From: TMED26 sp002694075
Lineage (GTDB): Bacteria; Pseudomonadota; Alphaproteobacteria; Thalassobaculales; Thalassobaculaceae
DNA: 42,620 nucleotides
Reading direction: 5' to 3'
NCBI GenBank assembly: GCA_036160575.1
Contig: JAYYDT010000037.1
Location: 1-42,620, forward strand
Shown piece by piece: positions 21,985 through 29,402 of this stretch. Each line of letters opens with the position of its first letter. Position 1 is the first letter of the stretch. Made by a program: the position numbers and the translations under genes. A model generated the notes under the pieces. It saw only the letters and a list, made by a program, of their open reading frames with translations, was not told the DNA's origin and ran no database searches.

Positions 21985-22955
21985 GGCGCCGCTTTTTTAT
22001 CCCGTAGCCGGCGCCAAGCGCGGACGTTGCGATTATGTTCGGCGAGGGTCCGCGCGAACGCATGGCCGCCCGTGCCATCGGCGACAAAATAGAGAAAATC
22101 GGTCTCGGCCGGCCGCAACACGGCGGCTAACGCGGCCGCGCCGGGATTGGCAATGGGCCCGGGCGGCAAGCGTTCGATCACATAAGTGTTGTAAGGGTGC
22201 GGGCGGCGCAGGTCTGTGCGCGTCAAGGCGCGCGTCAGCGGCGGCCCACCCGTCAGCGCGTACACCACAGTCGGGTCCGATTGCAGGCGCATACCCTTGC
22301 GCAGACGGTTGATGAACACACTCGCCACCACCGGGCGCTCGACCGCCAGGGCGGTTTCTTTTTCGACGATCGAGGCCAAGATGACCGCCTCGGCCGGCGA
22401 GGCCAGCGGGAGATCCGGCGCCCGGTCCCGCCACAGCCGGTCGACGGTCGCCGTCATCGCCGCGGCCATGCGTTTCAAAATATCGGCGCGGGTCTGGCCA
22501 AAGGAAAAATGATAGGTCTCCGGCAATAAAGCGCCTTCCGGCGGCAGTGCGTCAATGGTCCCGGTCAGCGCCTCATGGGCCAGCAGGCGTGAGACGATTT
22601 CACTGCTCGACAAGCCTTCCGGAATGGTGATGCGGCGGACCACCGTGCGCCCGGCACGCAGGATCGCCAAACTGTCGATCACGCTGACAGCGGCGGGAAA
22701 CACATATTCGCCAGCCTGCAGTTTAGCCGCCGCCCCGGACAGCCAAGCGGCCACATGGAACAGCCGCCGGTCGGCGATTACCCCGGCTTCTTCCAGCCGC
22801 CGACCAATCGCCGCCGGGCCCTGGCCACGCGAAATCACCACCGTCGTTTCGGCGCTTGAGGGACCCGGCGCCTCGATCAGGTGCTGTCCCCATAAGGCCG
22901 CGCCAATGATGGCGGCCGACAGCAGCAAGATAACAATCGTGAGACGGCGCATCAT
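21981..22955 (-). CDS. mltG: Endolytic murein transglycosylase MltG
   Basis: A 324-residue YceG/MltG enzyme that cuts nascent glycan strands at the inner membrane and ends their growth. One N-terminal membrane segment (about residues 4-23) is followed by a LysM-like subdomain (about 35-105, with VVISRGQGPAAIGRRLEEAGVI) and the catalytic domain with E198 in ILASIVEKET, equivalent to E218 of the E. coli enzyme. The LPETYHF and RLQSDPTVVYAL motifs are present. It is the last gene of the fabD-fabG-acpP-fabF-mltG cluster, 17 bases after fabF, an order conserved in many proteobacteria. Confidence 0.95.
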   Translation of the reverse strand: MMRRLTIVILLLSAAIIGAALWGQHLIEAPGPSSAETTVVISRGQGPAAIGRRLEEAGVIADRRLFHVAAWLSGAAAKLQAGEYVFPAAVSVIDSLAILRAGRTVVRRITIPEGLSSSEIVSRLLAHEALTGTIDALPPEGALLPETYHFSFGQTRADILKRMAAAMTATVDRLWRDRAPDLPLASPAEAVILASIVEKETALAVERPVVASVFINRLRKGMRLQSDPTVVYALTGGPPLTRALTRTDLRRPHPYNTYVIERLPPGPIANPGAAALAAVLRPAETDFLYFVADGTGGHAFARTLAEHNRNVRAWRRLRDKKAAP

Positions 22956-22972
22956 CCGATCCGCCGCGCGCG

Positions 22973-24241
22973 TTAGTCGATTTTAACGAAGATCAATGAC
23001 GCATTGGTTCCGCCGAACCCAAAAGAGTTCGACAACGCCGCGCGCACCGGCCGCTGCCGCGCGCTGCCGGGAACCAGGTCAATCCCGAAGCATTCCTCCG
23101 ACGGGTCTTCCAGGTTCAATGTCGGCGGTACCACGCCATGGACCATCGCCAACAGCGAGAAGATTGCCTCCACCGCGCCGGCCGCGCCCAATAGATGGCC
23201 GATGGCCGATTTGGTTGACGACATCGAAACATCGGCCGCCGCCGCGCCGAACAAGCGTTTGACCGCGCCGAACTCAATCTCGTCACCGAGCGGCGTCGAA
23301 GTGCCGTGGGCGTTGACATAGTCGATATCCGACGGCGCCAAACCGGCGCGTTGGAAGGCGGCTTTCATCGCCCGCGCGCCGCCATTGCCGTCGGCCGCCG
23401 GGGCGGTCACATGGTGAGCGTCGCCGGACATGCCATAACCAACGACTTCACCATAGATTTTAGCGCCGCGCTTCTTGGCGTGCTCATATTCCTCGAGGAC
23501 CACGACACCGGCCCCCTCGCCCATGACAAAGCCGTCGCGCCCCTTGTCCCACGGCCGGGAGGCGCGCTCAGGCGTCTCGTTATATCCCGTCGACAACGCG
23601 CGGGCGGCGGCGAACCCAGCCATCCCCAACCGGCAAACCGCCGCTTCGGCGCCGCCGACCACCATCACATCGGCGTCGTCGTATTGAATAATACGGGCCG
23701 CGTCGCCAATCGCGTGGGCGCCGGTGGCGCAGGCCGTGACCACCGAGTGGTTGGGCCCGCGAAACCCATATTTGATCGACACCTGGCCGGACGCCAAATT
23801 GATCAGCGCCGAGGGGATGAAGAATGGACTGACCCGACGCGGACCGCGCTCCAGTAAAACCTGCGCGGTGTCGGCGATCGCTTCCAAGCCGCCAATGCCC
23901 GAGCCGATTAAGACACCGGTGCGGTCGCACGCTTCCTCGGCGGTCGGCATCCAGCCGGAGTCGGCGATAGCCTCGTCGGCGGCGGCGACGGCGTAAAGGA
24001 TGAAGCGGTCGATCTTGCGTTGATCTTTTGGCGGCACATGGGCGTCGGCGTTGAACAAATCGCCGCCTTCTGCCCCCAACGGAACCAGGCCGGCAATTTT
24101 GGCCGGCAGGTCGGAAACGTTGAAGCTATCAATCGGTCGGATACCCGACTGACCGGCGATCAACCGCTCCCACGATGTCGTGACGTTCGCCGCCAAAGGC
24201 GACACCATCCCCAAACCGGTCACAACAACCCGTCGCATCAC
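22973..24241 (-). CDS. fabF: 3-oxoacyl-ACP synthase II (FabF)
   Basis: A 422-residue condensing enzyme that elongates acyl-ACP with malonyl-ACP. The catalytic triad is clear: C171 in VTACATGAHAIG, H312 in NAHGTSTPLGD and H349 in KSAIGHLLGAAGA, with K344 nearby. The two adjacent ATG codons at the start (MMRRVVVTGLG) make either possible; the second fits the family better by one residue. It follows acpP by 78 bases and precedes mltG by 17. Confidence 0.96.
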   Translation of the reverse strand: MMRRVVVTGLGMVSPLAANVTTSWERLIAGQSGIRPIDSFNVSDLPAKIAGLVPLGAEGGDLFNADAHVPPKDQRKIDRFILYAVAAADEAIADSGWMPTAEEACDRTGVLIGSGIGGLEAIADTAQVLLERGPRRVSPFFIPSALINLASGQVSIKYGFRGPNHSVVTACATGAHAIGDAARIIQYDDADVMVVGGAEAAVCRLGMAGFAAARALSTGYNETPERASRPWDKGRDGFVMGEGAGVVVLEEYEHAKKRGAKIYGEVVGYGMSGDAHHVTAPAADGNGGARAMKAAFQRAGLAPSDIDYVNAHGTSTPLGDEIEFGAVKRLFGAAAADVSMSSTKSAIGHLLGAAGAVEAIFSLLAMVHGVVPPTLNLEDPSEECFGIDLVPGSARQRPVRAALSNSFGFGGTNASLIFVKID

Positions 24242-24319
24242 ACCCTCCGAAATCCGACGGCGACCGCGTTCAAGGACCTTCGCCGGTTCAGCCGTGCCGT
24301 CTGCCGCCCGATCAGACGA

Positions 24320-24553
24320 TCAAGTGTTGGCCTCGATAAAGGCGATGGCATCTTTGACCGTCGAAATACTTTCGGCCGCGTCATCGGGAATCTCGCAGCT
24401 GAATTCTTCCTCGAACGCCATCACCAATTCAACGGTGTCCAGGCTGTCCGCGCCGAGATCATCGATAAAGCTGGCGCCCTCGGTGACTTTGGCCTCGTCG
24501 ACACCCAGGTGTTCGACAACGATTTTTTTGACCCGATCCGCAACATCGCTCAT
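24320..24553 (-). CDS. acpP: Acyl carrier protein
   Basis: A 77-residue acidic four-helix carrier protein. The phosphopantetheine site is S37 in GADSLDTVELVM, and the start MSDVADRVKKIVVEHLGV is typical. It carries growing acyl chains between the Fab enzymes encoded on both sides. A well-placed AAAAGGAA precedes the ATG. The 188-base gap to fabG contains a candidate promoter, consistent with the far higher expression usual for acpP. Confidence 0.97.
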   Translation of the reverse strand: MSDVADRVKKIVVEHLGVDEAKVTEGASFIDDLGADSLDTVELVMAFEEEFSCEIPDDAAESISTVKDAIAFIEANT

Positions 24554-24690
24554 GTGACTTGTTCCTTTTGACGAACCTCAAGAATTTCGGCGCACCGGAT
24601 CATGGATCCATCGCCGCGCGTGGAGAACCCGTGATTGGGCTGGCCCGGCGACCATGTCGATACGGGGGCGTTTCCACCCATGGGCGCGGC

Positions 24691-24719
24691 CAATAACACA
24701 CTTTCGTTGAACTTGCCAA
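24691..24719 (-). promoter_or_regulatory. Candidate promoter of acpP
   Basis: On the minus strand, TTGGCA (24719-24714), a 17-base spacer and TTATTG (24696-24691) lie in the fabG-acpP gap. The -35 is good and the -10 weak. The remaining leader of about 130 bases shows no gene. Confidence 0.35.
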
Positions 24720-24741
24720 CCGCCCTGAGGCGGAGACGCGA

Positions 24742-25482
24742 TTACAACATCGCCATCCCGCCATTGACGTGCAAAGTCTCACCGGTGACATAGCTCGCCG
24801 CCTCGCTGGCCAAGAATCCTACGGCCCCAGCGATGTCCGCCCCAGCACCCATCCGGCCCATCGGAATGGCGCCCAAAAGCTGGCTTTTTTGATCGTCCGC
24901 GAGGGCCTCGGTCATGGCCGTGGCGATAAAGCCCGGGGCCACCACATTGACCGTGATGCCGCGGCTGGCGACTTCTTGGGCGAGGGATTTGGAGAACCCG
25001 ACCATTCCGGCCTTGGCGGCGGCGTAATTGACCTGACCGGCATTGCCGGTGGCGCCGACAATCGACGAAATGCCGATAATTCGGCCCCAGCGCCGTTTCA
25101 TCATCGGGCGAATCAGCGCCCGCGACAGGCGAAAGCCGGAGGTCAGGTTAACGCGCAAAACATCGTCCCAGTCCTCGTCCTTCATCCGCAGGATCAAGCC
25201 ATCGCGCGTAATGCCGGCGTTGTTGACCAAGATATCGACGCCGCCATCGACCATCGCCTCGGCCTGTTTCGCCAAATTGTCAATCGAGTCGCCGTCACCA
25301 AGGTCGGCGACAATGACGTGGGCGTTGGTCCCCAACTCGCCGGCCAACGCGTCCAGCGCCGCCGCCCGCGTGCCCGACAGGATCACCGCCGCGCCTTGGG
25401 CATGCAAGGCCCGGGCGATATCGCCGCCGATGCCGCCGCTCGCGCCGGTGACGAGCGCGGTGCGACCGTTTAGATCAAACAT
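24742..25482 (-). CDS. fabG: 3-oxoacyl-ACP reductase (FabG)
   Basis: A 246-residue short-chain dehydrogenase that reduces 3-oxoacyl-ACP with NADPH. It has the nucleotide-binding TGASGGIG (about residues 12-19), NNAG (87-90), N112, S140, Y153 and K157 (YAAAK), and the C-terminal VTGETLHVNGGMAML end of FabG. The start at 25482 is chosen because AAGGAAG lies 7 bases upstream and MFDLNGRTALVTG is the usual beginning; an ATG at 25506 overlapping the fabD stop would add eight unusual residues, although that ATGA-type overlap keeps it possible. Confidence 0.95.
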   Translation of the reverse strand: MFDLNGRTALVTGASGGIGGDIARALHAQGAAVILSGTRAAALDALAGELGTNAHVIVADLGDGDSIDNLAKQAEAMVDGGVDILVNNAGITRDGLILRMKDEDWDDVLRVNLTSGFRLSRALIRPMMKRRWGRIIGISSIVGATGNAGQVNYAAAKAGMVGFSKSLAQEVASRGITVNVVAPGFIATAMTEALADDQKSQLLGAIPMGRMGAGADIAGAVGFLASEAASYVTGETLHVNGGMAML

Positions 25483-25502
25483 ATCCACTTCCTTTTTCTC
25501 GC

Positions 25503-26465
25503 TCACTCCGCCGCCGCGGCGACGAAAGCTTCAATTTCCGCCGGGCTGCCAAGGGCCTCGGCGGCCAGGGCGCGGTCAATGCGTTTGACCATACCGGTCA
25601 GAACCTTACCGGCGCCAACCTCGACCAAGCGCGAGACGCCATTCGCCGCCATCCATTGCACGGATTCGCGCCAGCGCACCATGCCCGTCACCTGGTCGAC
25701 CAAGCGCGCTTGAATGACCGCCGGGTCATCAATCGCCGCGGCTTCCACATTGCTGACCAACGGCACCGAAGGCGCCGCCCAAGTCACCTCGGCGAAGGCC
25801 GCGGCCATGGCCTCGGCCGCCGGCGCCATCAAGGCGCAATGAAACGGCGCGCTGACCGGCAACAGGATGCTGCGCTTGGCGCCCGCTTCCTTCGCCAAGT
25901 CGACGGCGCGCACAACGGCGGCATGGGCCCCGCTGACCACCACTTGACCGTCGGCGTTGTCGTTGGCGACATCGCAAACACCGATGGCGCCGGCCGCCGC
26001 CGCGACCTCTCGCACCGCCGCCAGGTCAAGCCCCAGAACCGCGGCCATCGCGCCCTCGCCCACCGGCACCGCCGACTGCATGGCTTCACCGCGCAGCCGA
26101 AGTAGACGCGCCGCGGTGCCGACATCAAGGGTGCCGGCGGCGGCCAACGCCGAGTACTCGCCAAGCGAATGTCCCGCCACGTAATCCGCCAGGTCGGCGA
26201 GCGATCGGCCGCTTTTCGCCTCGATCACCCGGACCACCGCGACGCTGACCGCCATCAACGCCGGCTGAGCGTTGCGGGTCAGGACCAACTCATCCTCCGG
26301 CCCCTCGAACATCAGCCGCGACAACGGCTCGCCGAGCGCGCTGTCGACCGCCGCGAAAACCTCGCGCGCCTCGGCGAAACTATCGGCCAGGTCACGTCCC
26401 ATGCCGACGCTTTGACTGCCTTGCCCCGGACATACAAACGCGCATCCCGATCGCGTCCGATCCAT
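25503..26465 (-). CDS. fabD: Malonyl-CoA:ACP transacylase (FabD)
   Basis: A 320-residue transacylase that loads malonyl groups onto ACP. The nucleophile is S100 in AGHSLGEYSALAA and the partner is H209 in SAPFHCALM; the start region has FVCPGQGSQSVGMG. AAGGAGG lies 7 bases before the ATG at 26465 but only one base before another ATG at 26471, so 26465 is the better start. It leads the fatty-acid synthesis cluster and is divergent from rpsF. Confidence 0.95.
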   Translation of the reverse strand: MDRTRSGCAFVCPGQGSQSVGMGRDLADSFAEAREVFAAVDSALGEPLSRLMFEGPEDELVLTRNAQPALMAVSVAVVRVIEAKSGRSLADLADYVAGHSLGEYSALAAAGTLDVGTAARLLRLRGEAMQSAVPVGEGAMAAVLGLDLAAVREVAAAAGAIGVCDVANDNADGQVVVSGAHAAVVRAVDLAKEAGAKRSILLPVSAPFHCALMAPAAEAMAAAFAEVTWAAPSVPLVSNVEAAAIDDPAVIQARLVDQVTGMVRWRESVQWMAANGVSRLVEVGAGKVLTGMVKRIDRALAAEALGSPAEIEAFVAAAAE

Positions 26466-26499
26466 CCCCATGCCTCCTTGTGTTTGAATTATTCAGGGC

Positions 26500-26528
26500 A
26501 GATGAAAGCAGGCCCAGAAGCTTGTCAA
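26500..26528 (-). promoter_or_regulatory. Candidate promoter of the fabD operon
   Basis: A perfect TTGACA (26528-26523) on the minus strand, with a weak TCATCT 17 bases on (26505-26500). The leader would be about 28 bases. The -10 is poor, so this rests mostly on the -35. Confidence 0.4.
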
Positions 26529-26613
26529 GCACCACCCCCAGCCCGCACCGCCACGCGGGCGCCAGCGGGCCGTTGGCGAGGTCGGGAAACCTGCCAATTC
26601 CCGGCAATTCCGC

Positions 26614-26641
26614 TTGCACCACAAGGAGAAAAGCGTATAGT
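26614..26641 (+). promoter_or_regulatory. Candidate sigma-70 promoter of rpsF
   Basis: TTGCAC (26614-26619), a 16-base spacer and TATAGT (26636-26641) on the plus strand. Transcription would begin near 26648, giving a leader of about 100 bases before the rpsF ATG at 26749. Confidence 0.5.
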
Positions 26642-26652
26642 CCCGCGACTTT

Positions 26653-26735
26653 GGCGGCCTCGCCGCCGCGTTCGACATAACTCCTTGCCGGCCGAGCCGG
26701 CTGTGGACCGCCTCCGGGGCGGTAACCTATGAGCC
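26653..26735 (+). promoter_or_regulatory. Structured rpsF mRNA leader with three perfect hairpins
   Basis: Three stems lie in series: GGCGGC-CTC-GCCGCC (26653-26667), GCCGGC-CGA-GCCGGC (26687-26701) and ACCGCC-TCCGG-GGCGGT (26707-26723). An alternative longer pairing GGCT (26699-26702) with AGCC (26732-26735) would extend the third stem toward the ribosome site AAGGAG and compete with the second. Autoregulation of rpsF-rpsR leaders by the S6:S18 complex is known in several bacteria; that this leader does so is inferred. Confidence 0.5.
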
Positions 26736-26748
26736 ATAAGGAGCACCC

Positions 26749-27225
26749 ATGGCGCTTTATGAAAGCGTGTTTCTGGCACGCCAAGACATCTCCAATGCGC
26801 AGGTCGACCAACTGGCCGACCAGTTTTCGGAGATCATCACCAATATGGGCGGGACCATCGCCAAACGCGAATACTGGGGCGTGCGCAAGCTCGCTTACCG
26901 GATTAAAAAGAATCGCAAGGCGCATTACGTCCTTTTCAACATCGACGCGCCTAGCGACGCGGTGCTCGAGATGGAGCGTAACATGCGCCTCAACGAGGAC
27001 ATCTTGCGCTATTTGACGTTGCGTATCGAGGAAGTCGATGAGGCGCCGTCGGTGATCATGCAAGCCAAGTCCGACCGTCCGGGAGGTCGTGGCGACCGCG
27101 GTGATCGTCGCCGCGACGATCGTCCGCCACGCCGCGATAGCGCCCCGGCCGAGGCCGACGCCAGCGCCGCCGCCGCCACCGCTGAGCCCGCCGCCGCAAC
27201 CCCAGCCGAGGAAACCGAAGCATGA
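26749..27225 (+). CDS. rpsF: 30S ribosomal protein S6
   Basis: A 158-residue S6. Residues 1-95 form the normal ferredoxin-like fold (MALYESVFLARQDIS, YWGVRKLAYRIKKNRKAHY, MRLNEDILRYLTLRIEE). The remaining 60 residues are an alphaproteobacterial-style extension: a basic Arg/Asp/Gly part, then an Ala/Glu-rich tail. ATAAGGAGC precedes the ATG by 5 bases. Its stop overlaps the rpsR ATG (ATGA), so the two proteins, which bind 16S rRNA as a heterodimer, are translationally coupled. Confidence 0.97.
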   Translation: MALYESVFLARQDISNAQVDQLADQFSEIITNMGGTIAKREYWGVRKLAYRIKKNRKAHYVLFNIDAPSDAVLEMERNMRLNEDILRYLTLRIEEVDEAPSVIMQAKSDRPGGRGDRGDRRRDDRPPRRDSAPAEADASAAAATAEPAAATPAEETEA

Positions 27226-27476
27226 GCACGCTGTCCATTTCCCGCGCCGCCGTTCGGCGGCCGTTCGTGCGCCGTCGCAAGTCCTGCCCGTTTTCGGGCC
27301 CGAACGCGCCGAAAATCGACCATAAGGACATCAAACTGCTGCAGCGGTTCGTCTCCGAACGCGGCAAAATCGTGCCGAGCCGAATCACCGCCGTGTCGGC
27401 GAAAAAGCAGCGTGAATTGGCCCGGGCCATCAAGCGCGCGCGCTTCCTGGCGCTACTGCCTTACGTTTTGAGCTAA
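27222..27476 (+). CDS. rpsR: 30S ribosomal protein S18
   Basis: An 84-residue S18 with the family core CPFSGPNAPKIDHKDIKLLQ, FVSERGKIVPSRITAV and KKQRELARAIKRARFLALLP. The Arg-rich N-terminus (RRPFVRRRK) is normal. Coupled to rpsF by a 4-base overlap and followed after 24 bases by the DUF2232 gene. Confidence 0.97.
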   Translation: MSTLSISRAAVRRPFVRRRKSCPFSGPNAPKIDHKDIKLLQRFVSERGKIVPSRITAVSAKKQRELARAIKRARFLALLPYVLS

Positions 27477-27500
27477 TCGCCATCACGTGATCGATGTCCG

Positions 27501-28511
27501 ATGTTGAAACCCCTCGCCGCCATCGCCGCCGCCGCCTTTTTGAGCGCGGCGCTATTTCTCGCCGTCATCGGTGGGACGCTGGGCGCGGTGATTTTAGCCT
27601 ATATGGCCCCGCTCCCTTTATATGTGCTGGGCCTGGCGATGGGGTTTCGCAGCGCCGCCATCGCTGCCGCGGTCAGTGGCCTGGCGATTGCGCTGACCGC
27701 CGCGCCGTTGGCCGGTTTGGGCTTCGTTGGCGCTGTCGGGCTACCGGCCGCCATCTTGATGCAACGCGCCTTGCTGGCGCGCCAGGATTCCAATGGCGGC
27801 GATTTGGAGTGGTATCCGACCGGTCTCTTAACCCTGTGGTGGTGCGGCTTGGCGGCCGTCGCCATGGTGGTCGGCGCGGTGTTGCTTGGCAACGGCGATA
27901 TTCAGGGCACCGTGCGGGACTTGCTGGACCAGTCGCTGGCCTTTTGGCTCCGCGGCATCGACAATCCGGCGGTAAGCGGACGCCAACCGGAAATGGTCGC
28001 CATGATGGCGCCCAGCTTCCCGGCCATGGTCGCGGTGTCATGGGCGCTGATGCACGCGCTGAACGCGATTTTGGCGCAGGGGCTGTTAGTCCGTTTTGGG
28101 CGCAATCTCAGGCCCAGTCCCAGACTGGCCGCGGTCGATTTGCCGAAGACCGCCTTGGCGGCTTTGGTGGCCTGCGCCATCGGCGGCATGGTCCTGCCCG
28201 GCGACATCGGTTACCTGGCCAGCAATCTGGTGATTATCGCGGCGTTGCCCTATTTCATCGCCGGCTTGGGCTTGGCCCATGCGGCGGCGGCGCGCACCGG
28301 CTGGTCGACGGCCTGGTTGGTAGCGCTTTATTTTGGCCTGGTCACAATGCTGACCTGGATGGCGCCGGCGTTGGTGGTGGCGGGCATCGCCGACCAATGG
28401 CTGGGCCTGCGCGCGCGCCTCGGCGGCGCCGGCAGCCCCCCCAGTGGCAACCCGCCGACCGCCAAGATCGAGGATGATTCCGTGGACCCGAACGACCGGC
28501 CCCGCGATTAA
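27501..28511 (+). CDS. DUF2232 integral membrane protein
   Basis: A 336-residue hydrophobic protein with about eight membrane segments and a short polar tail. Family features include the paired small-residue helices at the start, a WYPTG stretch near residue 105, and a helix with SWALMHALNAILAQGLL. Proteins of this family (YybS-like, DUF2232) are encoded between rpsR and rplI in many alphaproteobacteria; their biochemical role is unknown. The reading is supported by hydrophobicity and by its position; the competing frame starting at 27494 is a Gly/Arg-rich shadow. The start ATG at 27501 has no strong ribosome site, so coupling to rpsR is possible. Confidence 0.85.
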   Translation: MLKPLAAIAAAAFLSAALFLAVIGGTLGAVILAYMAPLPLYVLGLAMGFRSAAIAAAVSGLAIALTAAPLAGLGFVGAVGLPAAILMQRALLARQDSNGGDLEWYPTGLLTLWWCGLAAVAMVVGAVLLGNGDIQGTVRDLLDQSLAFWLRGIDNPAVSGRQPEMVAMMAPSFPAMVAVSWALMHALNAILAQGLLVRFGRNLRPSPRLAAVDLPKTALAALVACAIGGMVLPGDIGYLASNLVIIAALPYFIAGLGLAHAAAARTGWSTAWLVALYFGLVTMLTWMAPALVVAGIADQWLGLRARLGGAGSPPSGNPPTAKIEDDSVDPNDRPRD

Positions 28512-28566
28512 GCGAACCGGCATCAAATGAGCTGCCGGTCGGACCGGCGACGAAGGAGCAAAACAG

Positions 28567-29223
28567 ATGGATGTAATTCTTCTGGAACGAGTGGAAAAGC
28601 TTGGTCAAATGGGTGACGTGGTCAGCGTCAAGCCAGGCTACGCGCGCAATTATCTGCTGCCGCGCCGCAAGGCGCTGCGCGCCACCAAACATAACCTCGA
28701 GTTTTTCGAGGGGCGGCGCAGCCAGTTGGAAGCCGACAACTTACAGCGCAAGTCCGAAGCTGAAAGCGTGGCCAAAAAAGTCGACGGCCTGACCGTGCCG
28801 GTGATCCGCGCGGCCGGCGAGTCCGGCCAGCTGTATGGCTCGGTGACCGCCCGCGATATCGCCGAGGCGATCATCGCCGCCGGCGTCACCGTGACCCGCC
28901 AGCAAGTGATGCTCGACCGTGCCCTCAAGACCCTGGGTTTGGAAGAAATCAAGGTCGTCTTGCATCCGGAGGTGTCGGCCAGTGTCGTCGTCAACATCGC
29001 CCGCAGCCAGGACGAGGCCGAGCAGCAGGCCCATCTCGGCCGCGCCGTTGGCGTCGATGAACTGGATCAAGACGATGATGACGATGACGGCGACGATCTC
29101 GACGCGCTGCTGGCCACCGTCGACAGCGATGGCCCCGCTGAAGCGGCCCCGGCGCCAGAGGGCGCAGCCGAGGAAAGCGCCGCCGATAACACCGAGGCCT
29201 CGGAAGACGACAACGCCGGTTGA
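28567..29223 (+). CDS. rplI: 50S ribosomal protein L9
   Basis: A 218-residue L9. The N-terminal rRNA-binding domain MDVILLERVEKLGQMGDVVS, the GYARNYLLPRRKA loop, the long central helix (about residues 45-75) and the C-terminal domain (about 78-148) are all standard. From about residue 160 an Asp/Glu/Ala-rich acidic tail is added, including six consecutive Asp residues; such tails are frequent in alphaproteobacterial L9 and probably disordered. AAGGAG lies 8 bases before the ATG. A strong terminator follows. Confidence 0.97.
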   Translation: MDVILLERVEKLGQMGDVVSVKPGYARNYLLPRRKALRATKHNLEFFEGRRSQLEADNLQRKSEAESVAKKVDGLTVPVIRAAGESGQLYGSVTARDIAEAIIAAGVTVTRQQVMLDRALKTLGLEEIKVVLHPEVSASVVVNIARSQDEAEQQAHLGRAVGVDELDQDDDDDDGDDLDALLATVDSDGPAEAAPAPEGAAEESAADNTEASEDDNAG

Positions 29224-29236
29224 TTGAATTGCTTGG

Positions 29237-29274
29237 GCGGCGCCGGCGACCACAACGCCGGCGCCGCTTTTTTT
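29237..29274 (+). terminator. Rho-independent terminator after rplI
   Basis: A perfect 12-base stem GCGGCGCCGGCG (29237-29248) and CGCCGGCGCCGC (29256-29267), with a 7-base loop, followed directly by seven T residues (29268-29274). It ends the rpsF-rpsR-DUF2232-rplI transcript. Confidence 0.95.
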
Positions 29275-29402
29275 GCGCCCGCGATTCATCCCCGTTAATC
29301 ACAGCTTTGGGGATAACTAAGCCACTCAAACTAGGCCGCTATTTTAAAGCCTGTGGGTCTTATAAGCGGGCATGACCGGCGGAGGTCTGTTATTCTCCGG
29401 CC

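Noticed and set aside
27494..28477. A 327-codon frame overlapping the DUF2232 gene
   Set aside because: Its product is Gly/Arg-rich with no hydrophobic segments, while the frame at 27501 gives a clear membrane protein in the expected position.
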